Source: an uncultured Idiomarina sp.
GTDB taxonomy: Bacteria > Pseudomonadota > Gammaproteobacteria > Enterobacterales > Alteromonadaceae
Length of the DNA stretch: 64,000 nt
Direction of reading: 5' to 3'
Assembly: GCA_946885915.1 (NCBI GenBank)
Contig: CAMPHF010000007.1
Coordinates: 1-64,000 of the forward strand
Numbering within the stretch: the first letter of the stretch is position 1; the number at the start of each line of letters is the position of its first letter. A model generated the notes under the pieces. It searched no databases and was not told the DNA's origin. It saw only the letters and a list, made by a program, of their open reading frames with translations. The position numbers and the translations under genes are program-made. Positions 31,639-39,947 of this stretch are shown here, piece after piece.

Positions 31639-32703
31639 TTACGCGGCAGGCAGTGCAATCTCGCACTGCGCCGCACATTTCTCCAATTGCCGCCACACCG
31701 CTTCACTGTAGTAAATGCCATTCGCCAACTGCTCGCGTTTGGCGGCTAACGCTTGCTGCCCAGGCACCCGCACCGGCTGCTGAGGATCAATCGGCGTGGC
31801 GCGCTGCAGCGCCTCTACCTGAGCTTGGCTCTCGGCTAGAAACGCTGTTTTATCGCCAAACGCCGCCGGGTCTAACACCTGAATAAACACGCTATTTGCA
31901 TCACTATCAGCCAGCCCCTGCGCGCGTCCATAGTTACTCAAAGCCATGGTCCACAGCTCACTGAAAAGGGTAAGCCCCGAACCTTTATAACCCAGCTGTT
32001 CTCCGCCTAAACACGCTAATACGCTTGGCGGGGTTCCGGTAAAGGTTGTCGCATCCGTGGTGTACTCGCCGGTTGGCGTGATCAGAGCCGGATAAGGCAG
32101 TTCGCGCTGTTCAGCAATCGCGGCGCGTACTTTACCGGCAGCGGTCATCGACAGTGAAATATCTAGTAGGATAGGTTCACTTTGAGTCGGCACCCCAATC
32201 GCGAATGGGTTGGGTGAAAATACCGCTTGCTTGGCACCAAAGGGCGCGACCACGCTCTGCCCGGGCGTCGACGCCATCATCGTAATCAGCATACCTGCGT
32301 CAGTAGCAGCCTCTAGGTAACAGGCTAACGAAGCCACATGCTGCGCGCGGCGCACGACCACGGTGCCAGTGCCATAATCGCGTGCTTTTGCTACCGCGGT
32401 TGCCACCGCTTGCGGCAACACATATAAACCAGACAACAATTCCGCGTCCCAAGTCGCCACCGCAGCCCGTTCGGCAATTACACGTGGATTGCCCTCAGCT
32501 TTAGTTCGCCCGGCCACTAACTCATTCAAGTTGTAGCGCAACCGCAATAATCCGTGGGTACGAAACCCAAGTAAGTCGCCAAGCACCAGCTGCTGCGCCA
32601 TCGCTGCAGCCACCTTTTCACTCGCCCCACAATGTTGCAGGCATTGCTGCGCCCACTGGGTCATTAATGTGGCATCAACTTGTTTTGCAAAACCAGCTTT
32701 CAT
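31639..32703 (-). CDS. Ldh-family (malate/lactate/ureidoglycolate dehydrogenase-like) oxidoreductase
   Basis: The 354-residue protein belongs to the Ldh_2 family of NAD(P)H-dependent oxidoreductases. Members include malate, ureidoglycolate and sulfolactate dehydrogenases and piperideine-2-carboxylate reductase. Visible family blocks are T-H-G-L-L-R-L (about 50), V-V-R-R-A-Q-H, A-P-F-G-A-K-Q-A-V-F-S-P-N-P-F-A-I-G-V-P and L-G-Y-K-G-S-G-L. The substrate is not predictable. It ends convergent with pdxH and is divergent from pfkA. The ribosome site is weak. Confidence 0.85.
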   Translation of the reverse strand: MKAGFAKQVDATLMTQWAQQCLQHCGASEKVAAAMAQQLVLGDLLGFRTHGLLRLRYNLNELVAGRTKAEGNPRVIAERAAVATWDAELLSGLYVLPQAVATAVAKARDYGTGTVVVRRAQHVASLACYLEAATDAGMLITMMASTPGQSVVAPFGAKQAVFSPNPFAIGVPTQSEPILLDISLSMTAAGKVRAAIAEQRELPYPALITPTGEYTTDATTFTGTPPSVLACLGGEQLGYKGSGLTLFSELWTMALSNYGRAQGLADSDANSVFIQVLDPAAFGDKTAFLAESQAQVEALQRATPIDPQQPVRVPGQQALAAKREQLANGIYYSEAVWRQLEKCAAQCEIALPAA

Positions 32704-32796
32704 CAGGGTTCCCTACCGTATTCGGGCGAAACTTCGCTTGTCAAACCGTACAACTTCGATAAGCTTACCAGACAACATTAAGAAGGAGTATGAGCG

Positions 32797-33876
32797 GTGA
32801 CGCCAGCAAAGTTCGCCCACACCAAAAAACCAATCAAAACAATCGCCGTATTAACGAGCGGTGGCGACGCCCCAGGCATGAACGCCGCAATCCGAGCCGT
32901 GGTCCTTGCCGCCGAACATCATGGCCTTACTACCCTCGCCTTTCGGCATGGTTACCGTGGCTTACTGCAAAACGATGTCACCCCGCTAATAGCCGACGAC
33001 GTACTGCATATTTTGCAGCATTCCGGCACCATTATAAAAAGTGCGCGGTGTCCGGAATTTAAAACCGCTGAAGCCGCACAGCAAGCCGCCGAAAACCTGA
33101 ACAAAAATAATGTCGATGCGCTGGTCGTGATTGGTGGCGATGGCTCATTCCGCGGTGCTGATCATTTGGGCCAGTATTGGAACGGCCAAATCATTGGCGT
33201 GCCTGGCACCATCGATAACGACTTGTTCGGCACCGACGACACCATCGGCTTTGCCACCGCGGTGCACATTGCGATGGATGCGCTCGACAAGATCCGCGAT
33301 ACCGCAGAAGCCATGGACCGCGTGTTTATTGTTGAAGTGATGGGCCGAGAAGCCGGCTTTATCGGCTTGAATGCGACCATGGCGAGTGGTGCAGAGCGAA
33401 TGATTTTACCCGAGCTGCAACGCGAAAAACCGCTCACTATTGCCGCCTTGGTGAAACACATTCAGCGCGTCAAAGAAGTCCGTGGCGACAGTAGTTACGT
33501 CATGGTGCTAAGCGAACATCAATGGCCAGGCGGTGCCGTGGCACTCTCGGAACAGCTAGAGGCAGAATATAACTTGCCCTGCCGCCCCTGTTTGCTCGGC
33601 CACATTCAACGCGGCGGTGCACCTTCGCCTGCAGACCGTATTTTGGCCTCACAATTAGGTGTTTATGCTATTGAATTAGCCTTACAAGGGCGCACTGGCG
33701 TCATGGCTGGGCTACAATCTAATCAACCCGTTGCGGTGCCGCTGCCGGATACTTGGCAGCAACGCAAAGTTCTGGACCCAAATTTAGTGCATATTCAGCA
33801 TCGAATTTTTAATCCAGTGAAGAAAAATGCGGAGCCCGATATAGGTATGGAAGTTCGTGCAAAAACTTCCAAATAG
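32797..33876 (+). CDS. pfkA: ATP-dependent 6-phosphofructokinase
   Basis: This phosphofructokinase makes fructose 1,6-bisphosphate, the committed step of glycolysis. The N terminus has T-S-G-G-D-A-P-G-M-N-A. ATP use rather than pyrophosphate is indicated by G-G-D-G-S (about 107-111). The active site P-G-T-I-D-N-D, the substrate motif M-G-R-E-A-G-F-I and H-I-Q-R-G-G are all present. The start is GTG at 32797 with AAGGAG 8 bases upstream; an ATG at 32790 is out of frame. The 359 residues are longer than E. coli PfkA (320). A strong terminator follows. Confidence 0.93.
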   Translation: MTPAKFAHTKKPIKTIAVLTSGGDAPGMNAAIRAVVLAAEHHGLTTLAFRHGYRGLLQNDVTPLIADDVLHILQHSGTIIKSARCPEFKTAEAAQQAAENLNKNNVDALVVIGGDGSFRGADHLGQYWNGQIIGVPGTIDNDLFGTDDTIGFATAVHIAMDALDKIRDTAEAMDRVFIVEVMGREAGFIGLNATMASGAERMILPELQREKPLTIAALVKHIQRVKEVRGDSSYVMVLSEHQWPGGAVALSEQLEAEYNLPCRPCLLGHIQRGGAPSPADRILASQLGVYAIELALQGRTGVMAGLQSNQPVAVPLPDTWQQRKVLDPNLVHIQHRIFNPVKKNAEPDIGMEVRAKTSK

Positions 33877-33900
33877 GCCGATAATACGGCCTTTCGTTTT
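33875..33900 (+). terminator. Rho-independent terminator of pfkA
   Basis: The stem aggccg (33875-33880) / cggcct (33887-33892) has a 6-base loop and is followed by ttcgtttt. The left arm begins within the pfkA stop codon. Confidence 0.8.
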
Positions 33901-33903
33901 TCC

Positions 33904-33927
33904 GTCGCTAACCCGTGTGTTAGCGAC
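33904..33927 (+). repeat. Perfect 9-bp inverted repeat in the speB leader
   Basis: The arms gtcgctaac (33904-33912) and gttagcgac (33919-33927) pair perfectly around a 6-base loop. It lies just after the pfkA terminator and 17 bases before the strong ribosome site of speB. No U-tract follows, so it looks more like an operator or mRNA leader hairpin than a terminator. Confidence 0.55.
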
Positions 33928-33952
33928 ACCATCTGACCCCGTTTGGAGGTGA

Positions 33953-34879
33953 ATGACCTTGAGTAAGATTGCGCCATTACCGGTGACGACACAAGCACCG
34001 GTTCGTCCGTTTTTTGGGGCTGAGGCAGAGCGAGTGCTCGCGCCGCAGCATACTCATATCATCGGGTTTGGCTTCGATGGTACTGCTTGTTTCCGCAAAG
34101 GAACCAAAGATGGTCCTGACGGACTGCGGTCGGTATCAGCAGACATTGAATCTTACTCACCGTATCTTGATGCGGATATTTTTGATCACCCCTTCTACGA
34201 CTTAGGTAACTTGCACCTCGGCGATAGCGCAGATGTAGAGCAACAGTGGCAACACGCCACCGATGACTTCAACACGATTTTTGCCAATGCTGGTATTGCC
34301 GAGAAACAAATTAGGGTGCTTACCCTAGGTGGCGAGCATTCTATTTCTTATGCGCCTATTACTACTTACTTAAAAGAATACCCAGATCTGGTGTTGCTAC
34401 ACTTAGATGCGCATGCCGATTTACGGGATGGCTTTTTGGGATATCACTTCTCGCACGCGTCGATTATTCGCCGAGTGTTAGATCACTTTGGTCCTGACCA
34501 TCAGCTTATCCAATACGGTATTCGTTCTGGTACCCGCGATGAGTATAAGTGGATGAAGGCCAACGGTACCGTGCGTACCTCGCGCAAAGACTTTTTAGAG
34601 AGCGTGGCTAACATTGCCGCCGACCGCCCTATTTATTTAACGCTCGATTTGGATTATTTCGATCCTGCGTTTTTACCGGGCACCGGCACGCCAGAACCAG
34701 GTGGTGAAGATTTTCACTCGTACGTAAGTTTATTGAAATTATTGCGGCAGAAGAATTTAGTGGGTGCCGATGTGGTTGAATTGTCACCAGACATCGACCC
34801 GACCGGAAACTCTGACGTATTTGCCGCAAAAATTGTGCGTGAATTATTAATTGTTATGAACGAAAAAGGAGCCGCGTAA
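33953..34879 (+). CDS. speB: Agmatinase (ureohydrolase family)
   Basis: It hydrolyses agmatine to putrescine and urea, the step after arginine decarboxylase. The binuclear manganese motifs are all present: G-G-E-H-S (about 124), D-A-H-A-D-L-R-D (about 147-154) and D-L-D-Y-F-D-P-A-F-L-P-G-T-G-T-P (about 226). The ATG at 33953 gives 308 residues, but the full SD GGAGGTGA abuts it with only 3 bases after GGAGG; the in-frame TTG at 33959 has better spacing (9) and may be the real start. The stop overlaps the speA start (TAATG). Substrate choice rests on the speA neighbour. Confidence 0.92.
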   Translation: MTLSKIAPLPVTTQAPVRPFFGAEAERVLAPQHTHIIGFGFDGTACFRKGTKDGPDGLRSVSADIESYSPYLDADIFDHPFYDLGNLHLGDSADVEQQWQHATDDFNTIFANAGIAEKQIRVLTLGGEHSISYAPITTYLKEYPDLVLLHLDAHADLRDGFLGYHFSHASIIRRVLDHFGPDHQLIQYGIRSGTRDEYKWMKANGTVRTSRKDFLESVANIAADRPIYLTLDLDYFDPAFLPGTGTPEPGGEDFHSYVSLLKLLRQKNLVGADVVELSPDIDPTGNSDVFAAKIVRELLIVMNEKGAA

Positions 34880-36786
34880 TGGCAGATAACTGGACGATTG
34901 ACGACGCTGAAGAGTTGTACGGCGTCAACCGCTGGGGTGCCGGCTACTTTTCGATAGGCGAGAATGGCAGCATTAAAATTGCCCCTAACCATCGCTTACC
35001 TGACGTTACCATTGATATGCAAGAAGTGATTGACGAAATTATTGCCGAAGGTATTCAGTTTCCGGCAGTTATTCGCTTTCACGATATTTTGCGCTCGCAA
35101 GTGGAAATTCTGAACGAAACCTTTCAGCGCACCATTACCGATGCGGAATACCAAGGCAAATATGTCGGCGTTTTCCCGATTAAAGTAAACCAAATGCGCG
35201 AAGTGGTCGAAGAAATTATCGACGCGGGCGAACCGTACAACTATGGCCTCGAAGCTGGTTCTAAACCCGAGCTTATGGCCGTAATGGCCTACAACGAGAA
35301 CCCAGAAGCGCTGACCGTGTTAAACGGTTACAAGGACGAGGAATATCTTACCCTTGCGCTATTGGGGCGCCAATTGCAGCGCAAAATTATTATCGTAATT
35401 GAGAAGTTCAGCGAACTAGAAATGCTGATTCCGCTTGCGAAAAAACTCAAAGTTGAGCCCATGATTGGCCTGCGCAGCAAAATGATGGTGCGTAGCCAAG
35501 GTAAATGGGCTGGTTCAAGTGGCGATCGCGCTAAGTTTGGCCTCAGCATTACCGAAATTCTGAACATTATTGAACTGCTGAAAAAAGAAAACATGCTGCA
35601 TTGTGCCAAGCTATTGCACTTCCATATTGGCAGCCAGTTATCCGATATTCGCAAAGTAAAAGAAGCGGTAAGCGAAGGCGCGCGATTATATGCCAAGCTC
35701 AAGCAAATGGACGTGCCGCTTGAATATTTAGATATCGGTGGCGGACTCGGCATTGACTACGACGGCACCAGTTCGACCACGGATTCCTCACGCAATTACT
35801 CCACCGATGAATATGTGGCTGACGTGGTGTACGGCGTTAAACAAATATGTGACTTAGAAGACGTGCCGCATCCTAACTTAGTGAGCGAAAGTGGCCGTGC
35901 TATTACTGCGCACCATAGCTGCGTGGTTACCAATATCGTTGGCGAAATTCGTAACACTGGCACCCAATTTGACTTGTCAGTTGAAGACGGCGAGCACATT
36001 TTAGTGACCAACATGCGCGAGCTCGTAAACGCCTCTGATTTGCACCCGCAAGAGCGTTACAACGATGCAGCATCATTTAAAGCTAGTGCCTATGAAGCTT
36101 TCAAACTTGGCATTTTATCGCTACCGGAAATGGCCAAGCTAGATACTATGTATTGGCAAATTTTGAGTGATATCCACAAGAATATCGACCGCGAGCAATT
36201 CGTGTTCCAAGAGCTAGAAGAACTCGAAGACATGTTGGCGAGCCAATATTTGTGTAACTTCTCTATTTTCCAATCGGCGGCAGATACCTGGGCTATTAAT
36301 CAAGTATTGCCCATTGTGCCGCTGTCACGCTTGAATGAGCGCCCGGAAGTACGTTGCTCTATAGTCGATATTACCTGCGACTCGGACGGCAAATTAAGTA
36401 AGTACATTGAAGGCACCGAAATTAGCGATAACATTCCCATGCACACGCTGAAAAAAGGCCAACCCTACCATGTAGGTATGTTCCTAACCGGCGCCTATCA
36501 GGACGTGATGGGTGATATGCATAACTTGTTTGGGCGTCTAACCGAAGTGCATATTTATTGTCACGACGACGAGCCAGGCGACTTCTACATTGAGGAAGTG
36601 GTGCCCGGCCATGCTGCAGAGAAAGTACTTGAAACCATGCAGTACAATACTGACTTTATGGCAAAAACCGTGAAGAAGTTTATCGACAAAGAAGTACGCA
36701 AAGGCCATATCGCCCCGCGTGAAGGCGTGCGTTGGACCGACTTCTACGAACGTTGCTTGGCTGGTAGCACCTACTTAAAGGCGTAA
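34879..36786 (+). CDS. speA: Biosynthetic arginine decarboxylase
   Basis: SpeA is a PLP enzyme of the alanine-racemase fold that makes agmatine from arginine. The 635-residue product (E. coli 658) has the PLP lysine K102 in F-P-I-K-V-N-Q, H-F-H-I-G-S-Q-L and the glycine loop D-I-G-G-G-L-G-I-D-Y. The late catalytic region S-I-V-D-I-T-C-D-S-D-G lies near residue 494. It is coupled to speB by a one-base overlap, giving a two-gene putrescine operon. Only a weak CCC-TTTC-GGG hairpin followed by a T-run (about 36827-36840) could end the transcript. Confidence 0.96.
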   Translation: MADNWTIDDAEELYGVNRWGAGYFSIGENGSIKIAPNHRLPDVTIDMQEVIDEIIAEGIQFPAVIRFHDILRSQVEILNETFQRTITDAEYQGKYVGVFPIKVNQMREVVEEIIDAGEPYNYGLEAGSKPELMAVMAYNENPEALTVLNGYKDEEYLTLALLGRQLQRKIIIVIEKFSELEMLIPLAKKLKVEPMIGLRSKMMVRSQGKWAGSSGDRAKFGLSITEILNIIELLKKENMLHCAKLLHFHIGSQLSDIRKVKEAVSEGARLYAKLKQMDVPLEYLDIGGGLGIDYDGTSSTTDSSRNYSTDEYVADVVYGVKQICDLEDVPHPNLVSESGRAITAHHSCVVTNIVGEIRNTGTQFDLSVEDGEHILVTNMRELVNASDLHPQERYNDAASFKASAYEAFKLGILSLPEMAKLDTMYWQILSDIHKNIDREQFVFQELEELEDMLASQYLCNFSIFQSAADTWAINQVLPIVPLSRLNERPEVRCSIVDITCDSDGKLSKYIEGTEISDNIPMHTLKKGQPYHVGMFLTGAYQDVMGDMHNLFGRLTEVHIYCHDDEPGDFYIEEVVPGHAAEKVLETMQYNTDFMAKTVKKFIDKEVRKGHIAPREGVRWTDFYERCLAGSTYLKA

Positions 36787-36852
36787 AAACACCCAGTTTG
36801 CCTAATATCTGTGCAAACGCACCCTTTCGGGCTTTTTTCACCAAAAAAGCGG

Positions 36853-36881
36853 TTGACTCAAGCCCGAAAAAACCGTTTAAT
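36853..36881 (+). promoter_or_regulatory. Sigma-70 promoter of tRNA-Phe
   Basis: TTGACT (36853-36858) and TTTAAT (36876-36881) are 17 bases apart. A GC-rich stretch (acgcccc) follows the -10, the discriminator type known for stringently controlled stable RNA promoters. The predicted transcription start falls just before the tRNA. Confidence 0.7.
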
Positions 36882-36890
36882 ACGCCCCAC

Positions 36891-36966
36891 GCCCAGATAG
36901 CTCAGTCGGTAGAGCAGGGGATTGAAAATCCCCGTGTCGGTGGTTCGATTCCGCCTCTGGGCACCA
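36891..36966 (+). tRNA. tRNA-Phe (anticodon GAA)
   Basis: The 76-base cloverleaf has a GCCCAGA/TCTGGGC acceptor stem, a D arm GCTC/GAGC, an anticodon stem GGGGA/TCCCC with loop TTGAAAA (anticodon GAA) and a T arm GGTGG/CCGCC with TTCGATT. The encoded 3' end is ACCA. It is a single-gene unit with its own promoter and terminator. Confidence 0.97.
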
Positions 36967-36972
36967 TCATTA

Positions 36973-37006
36973 AGTAAAAAGCCTCGCAATTGCGAGGCTT
37001 TTTACT
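36973..37006. terminator. Bidirectional terminator between tRNA-Phe and the PepSY-like gene
   Basis: A 34-base perfect palindrome (17-bp arms, agtaaaaagcctcgcaa and its complement) has A5 on one flank and T5 on the other. It can stop transcription from both sides, the tRNA on plus and the gene at 37031 on minus. Confidence 0.9.
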
Positions 37007-37030
37007 TTGTGGGCCTTACTAATAGCTAGC

Positions 37031-37474
37031 TTACTCAGCAAGATTGTTAACCATAATATTTAGCTCAACCTTGCGGTCACGGTCATTGCGGCCCTCTACT
37101 TCTATCCGTCCATCATCTTGAATTTCGAGTTCCGTTACCCGCAAAATACCGTCTTGCTTGGCAAGCTCAAGCACTTGATTCAGTTGCGCGAAGGTTAATC
37201 CCCACGGCTGCACAATAGTGCGTTGGCGCTTTTCTTCAAGAACAGTGGCGCCGTCAAACTCGGCTTCTAGGTACCAACCATCGGCGCCCCAACCTTCTAC
37301 TTCAAGCTGACCATTTTGCTCGAACTCGATGCTTTCAATATGGGTAAAGCCAAAGTTCTCAGGCGCTGCCAAGTTAACCTTGGCCGAATTTGTGGTCGCA
37401 GCGAAGGTCGCGGTTGAAATAACTGCACCTGCGGCTACTAACATCATTAAACTAGTATTTTTTACGCTCATCAT
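37031..37474 (-). CDS. Exported PepSY-like protein
   Basis: The 147-residue protein has a Sec signal peptide (about 1-26, ending T-F-A-A) and two related beta-rich segments: I-E-S-I-E-F-E-Q-N-G-Q-L-E-V-E-G and V-T-E-L-E-I-Q-D-D-G-R-I-E-V-E-G. Between them lies W-G-L-T-F-A-Q-L-N-Q-V-L-E-L-A-K. This resembles PepSY-type domains, which are periplasmic inhibitor or sensor modules. Two ATGs (37474, 37471) share one GAGAGGAA ribosome site, so the start may be three bases shorter. It faces a PepSY/two-component operon across a shared control region. Confidence 0.75.
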   Translation of the reverse strand: MMSVKNTSLMMLVAAGAVISTATFAATTNSAKVNLAAPENFGFTHIESIEFEQNGQLEVEGWGADGWYLEAEFDGATVLEEKRQRTIVQPWGLTFAQLNQVLELAKQDGILRVTELEIQDDGRIEVEGRNDRDRKVELNIMVNNLAE

Positions 37475-37562
37475 ACATTTCCTCTCGGTTAGAAAAATAT
37501 CGATACTTCGATAGTGCGAGGTCATCCTAACGCAGCCGATCTTGCCGCAATGTGAATAGTTT

Positions 37563-37579
37563 GTTCATTTACCGTTCAT
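37563..37579 (+). promoter_or_regulatory. PhoP-like direct repeat GTTCAT-N5-GTTCAT
   Basis: Two exact GTTCAT hexamers (37563-37568 and 37574-37579) stand 11 bases apart, one helical turn. A weaker third copy (GTGAAT) lies 11 bases further upstream at 37552. OmpR/PhoB-family regulators such as PhoP bind such tandem half-sites. A -10-like CATACT lies at 37591. It sits in the divergent region next to a two-component operon, so autoregulation is likely (inference). Confidence 0.5.
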
Positions 37580-37602
37580 GTTGGTAGTGGCATACTTTGC
37601 CC

Positions 37603-37944
37603 ATGAAAAAAGCTACTGTTATCGCGTTCATTACGCCCATCACCGCTGGTTATCTGCTGCTTACGGCAGTGATTGCGCATGCGCAATCACCTTATGAACT
37701 TGTGCAACAAGGGAAGATAAAGCCGTTAACGGAAATATTGCAGACACTCACCGATAGTTATCGAGGCGAGGTTATTGATGTAGAACTTGAGCGAGATGAT
37801 GGTCTCTATATCTACGAGATTGAAATGATTGGGCCACAGGGGCAAAAGGCCGAGTTTGAATTTGATGCGGCAACCGGTCAGCTTATAAGTCTTGAGGGTA
37901 AGCGGTTGCAAGAAATGCGCAAACCAACAGGAGCTATTGAATGA
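37603..37944 (+). CDS. Exported PepSY domain protein
   Basis: The 113-residue protein has a signal peptide (about 1-26, ending V-I-A-H-A) and one PepSY domain (about 30-108), with typical Y-R-G-E-V-I-D-V-E-L-E-R-D-D-G and F-E-F-D-A-A-T-G-Q-L-I-S. It overlaps the response regulator start by four bases (ATGA). PepSY proteins next to two-component systems are common and probably act as periplasmic sensors or modulators. No ribosome site precedes ATG 37603; a -10-like box 7 bases before it suggests a leaderless mRNA. Confidence 0.85.
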   Translation: MKKATVIAFITPITAGYLLLTAVIAHAQSPYELVQQGKIKPLTEILQTLTDSYRGEVIDVELERDDGLYIYEIEMIGPQGQKAEFEFDAATGQLISLEGKRLQEMRKPTGAIE

Positions 37945-38609
37945 AAATACTCTTGGTTGAAGACGACGCGGCACTCGCTGAGCGTATTCAAACTCTATTT
38001 AAGAACGATGGCTTTCGCGTAGACCATACCAGTACCGGCAGCGAGGCTGATTTTCTTATTCAGACCGAAGCTTACGATGCGTTAGTGCTGGATCTCGGCC
38101 TCCCCGATGGCAGCGGTGTGCAATGGCTACAGCAATGGCGCCACGCAGATATATCTTTAGTGACGCTTATTTTAACGGCCCGCAGCAGTTGGCAGGATAA
38201 ATCAGAAGGCTTTAATGCTGGTGCCGATGACTATTTAACCAAACCATTTGAGCCAGCCGAGTTGCTAGTACGGATTAAAGCGCTCATTCGCCGCGCCAAA
38301 GGTCATGCACATCCCCAACTTACAGTTGGTGACCTCGTTTTCGATAGCCGTTTAAATCAGGTGCAATTAGCGGGTATGCCGGTGAAGTTAACCGCGCAAG
38401 AGTTGCGGCTGTTAGGTTATTTAATGCATGCGGCCCCTGCCGTTGTGAGTCGAACCGAACTGGCTGAACATGTGTACGATCGTGACCACGAACCTGACTC
38501 GAATGTGATAGACGTGCAAATTAGTCGACTCCGACGCAAACTCGGTGGCCGCTATATATTGACCGAACGAGGACATGGTTATCGAGTCAGTGATAGTCCT
38601 GCGAGCTGA
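37941..38609 (+). CDS. OmpR/PhoB-family response regulator (PhoP/QseB-like)
   Basis: The 222-residue regulator has a receiver domain with acidic pair E-D-D (7-9), phosphoacceptor D51 (L-V-L-D-L-G-L-P-D-G) and switch lysine (Y-L-T-K-P-F). A winged-helix DNA-binding domain (about 125-218) ends in S-R-L-R-R-K-L-G-G-R-Y-I. It lies between the PepSY gene (4-base overlap) and the histidine kinase (3-base gap), so all three act together. The GTTCAT repeats upstream are a candidate binding site. Confidence 0.92.
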   Translation: MKILLVEDDAALAERIQTLFKNDGFRVDHTSTGSEADFLIQTEAYDALVLDLGLPDGSGVQWLQQWRHADISLVTLILTARSSWQDKSEGFNAGADDYLTKPFEPAELLVRIKALIRRAKGHAHPQLTVGDLVFDSRLNQVQLAGMPVKLTAQELRLLGYLMHAAPAVVSRTELAEHVYDRDHEPDSNVIDVQISRLRRKLGGRYILTERGHGYRVSDSPAS

Positions 38610-38612
38610 ACC

Positions 38613-39932
38613 ATGATCAAATTGATGAGTATCAAACGCCGCACAATCCTCATTAATCTGTTCTTGATCATAATTGTGCTCCCTACTTTTGCTTGGACTC
38701 TAAATTACGCTTTCAGCAAAGCCGTAAGACAAAGTTTTGATGCCCGTTTAGTGGCGCTTATGAACGTTATCGTTGCTGATCTTGAAGTGATGCCCGATGG
38801 CAGTTTGAGTACCATTAATACCCTTGGCGAGAAGCGCTTTGAGCAGGTTTACTCGGGTTGGTATTGGCAACTTGCAACTGCGGACACGCAGCTAAATGCC
38901 TCACGCTCGCTCTGGGATTTTCGGTTAACACCAAGCCAGGACGGGCAAGTGGGGAACCTCATCGTACGCGATGGAATTGGGCCCCAAGCGCAGGCACTGC
39001 GGATTGCAGAGCGCGACGTGACCTTGCCGGGGTATAACAAAGTTATACACGTCATGGTGGGCGGTAATGCCGCTGAGATAAGACGTGAAGTAATTGCCTT
39101 TCAATCCATATTAGGCCCGGGAACTGTCATTATTGGTTTGCTATTGGGCATATTTTTATGGCTGCAATTACGCTGGTCGCTCGCACCATTAGCCATTATG
39201 CAAACACAACTCGCGGGATTAAAGTCAGGGCAGCGCCAGCGGCTGGATGGTACCTTCCCGGTTGAGCTTCAAGATCTTGCCGGCGCCCTGAACGATGTGC
39301 TCGAACGAGATGAAAAACTTATGCAGCGGGGCAGAGAAACCGCAGCTAACTTGGCACATAGTTTAAAAACGCCTCTAGCCGTGATTAAAACTCATATTGA
39401 TGAATTACCCCAGGCGCAAGCCAAGCCGCTTAACCTTGAGCTGCAGCGTATGCAGCAGGTTATTCATTACCAATTGGCTCGCGCTAATACCCATACACCT
39501 CATGCACTGAGTCAAAAGATAGCAGTGGATGTTGCCATACAACCTGTACTTAATATGTTCAAACGCTTGAGTGAGCAGAATGGCAAAGAGTTTAATGTTT
39601 TCTCGGCTGCTGTATGGTGGTCAGTGCCTGCTGAAGATATTCAAGAAATCATCGGGAACTTGTTAGAAAACGCGCTGAAATATTCAACGTCAAGATTGGC
39701 AATTCGATTTGATGCCAGCACCAAAGCGGTGACCATCGAGGACGATGGCCCCGGCCTCACTCAAGAACAACGCCTTAGCGCATTGACGAGAGGCGTGCGG
39801 CTTGATGAACAGAGCCCGGGCAACGGTATCGGTTTGGCCGTAGTTGCCGAGCTAGTTGCTGCTTACGATGGTGAACTTAGTTTTACCGATTCACCATTGG
39901 GAGGACTTGCGGTTACCGTAGGCTTCAAATAA
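38613..39932 (+). CDS. Two-component sensor histidine kinase (PhoQ/QseC-like)
   Basis: The 439-residue membrane kinase has a transmembrane helix at about 11-33, a periplasmic sensor (about 34-165) and a second transmembrane helix (about 166-187). A HAMP-like linker, the phosphoacceptor H249 in N-L-A-H-S-L-K-T-P-L and a C-terminal ATPase domain with N-L-L-E-N-A-L-K-Y and G-N-G-I-G-L-A follow. N-L-A-H-S-L-K-T-P is characteristic of the PhoQ group. The periplasmic signal is unknown; the PepSY proteins beside it are candidates for modulating it. Confidence 0.92.
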   Translation: MIKLMSIKRRTILINLFLIIIVLPTFAWTLNYAFSKAVRQSFDARLVALMNVIVADLEVMPDGSLSTINTLGEKRFEQVYSGWYWQLATADTQLNASRSLWDFRLTPSQDGQVGNLIVRDGIGPQAQALRIAERDVTLPGYNKVIHVMVGGNAAEIRREVIAFQSILGPGTVIIGLLLGIFLWLQLRWSLAPLAIMQTQLAGLKSGQRQRLDGTFPVELQDLAGALNDVLERDEKLMQRGRETAANLAHSLKTPLAVIKTHIDELPQAQAKPLNLELQRMQQVIHYQLARANTHTPHALSQKIAVDVAIQPVLNMFKRLSEQNGKEFNVFSAAVWWSVPAEDIQEIIGNLLENALKYSTSRLAIRFDASTKAVTIEDDGPGLTQEQRLSALTRGVRLDEQSPGNGIGLAVVAELVAAYDGELSFTDSPLGGLAVTVGFK

Positions 39933-39947
39933 CCGCAAGGACTAGAA

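Noticed and set aside
36891..36966. tRNA-Phe as an integration site for a mobile element
   Set aside because: No integrase, no duplicated tRNA 3' end and no change of gene style are seen on either side.
37588..37600. Sigma-54-like TGGCAT...TTGC before the PepSY gene
   Set aside because: The spacer is 3 bases instead of the required 5, so it cannot position sigma-54 correctly.
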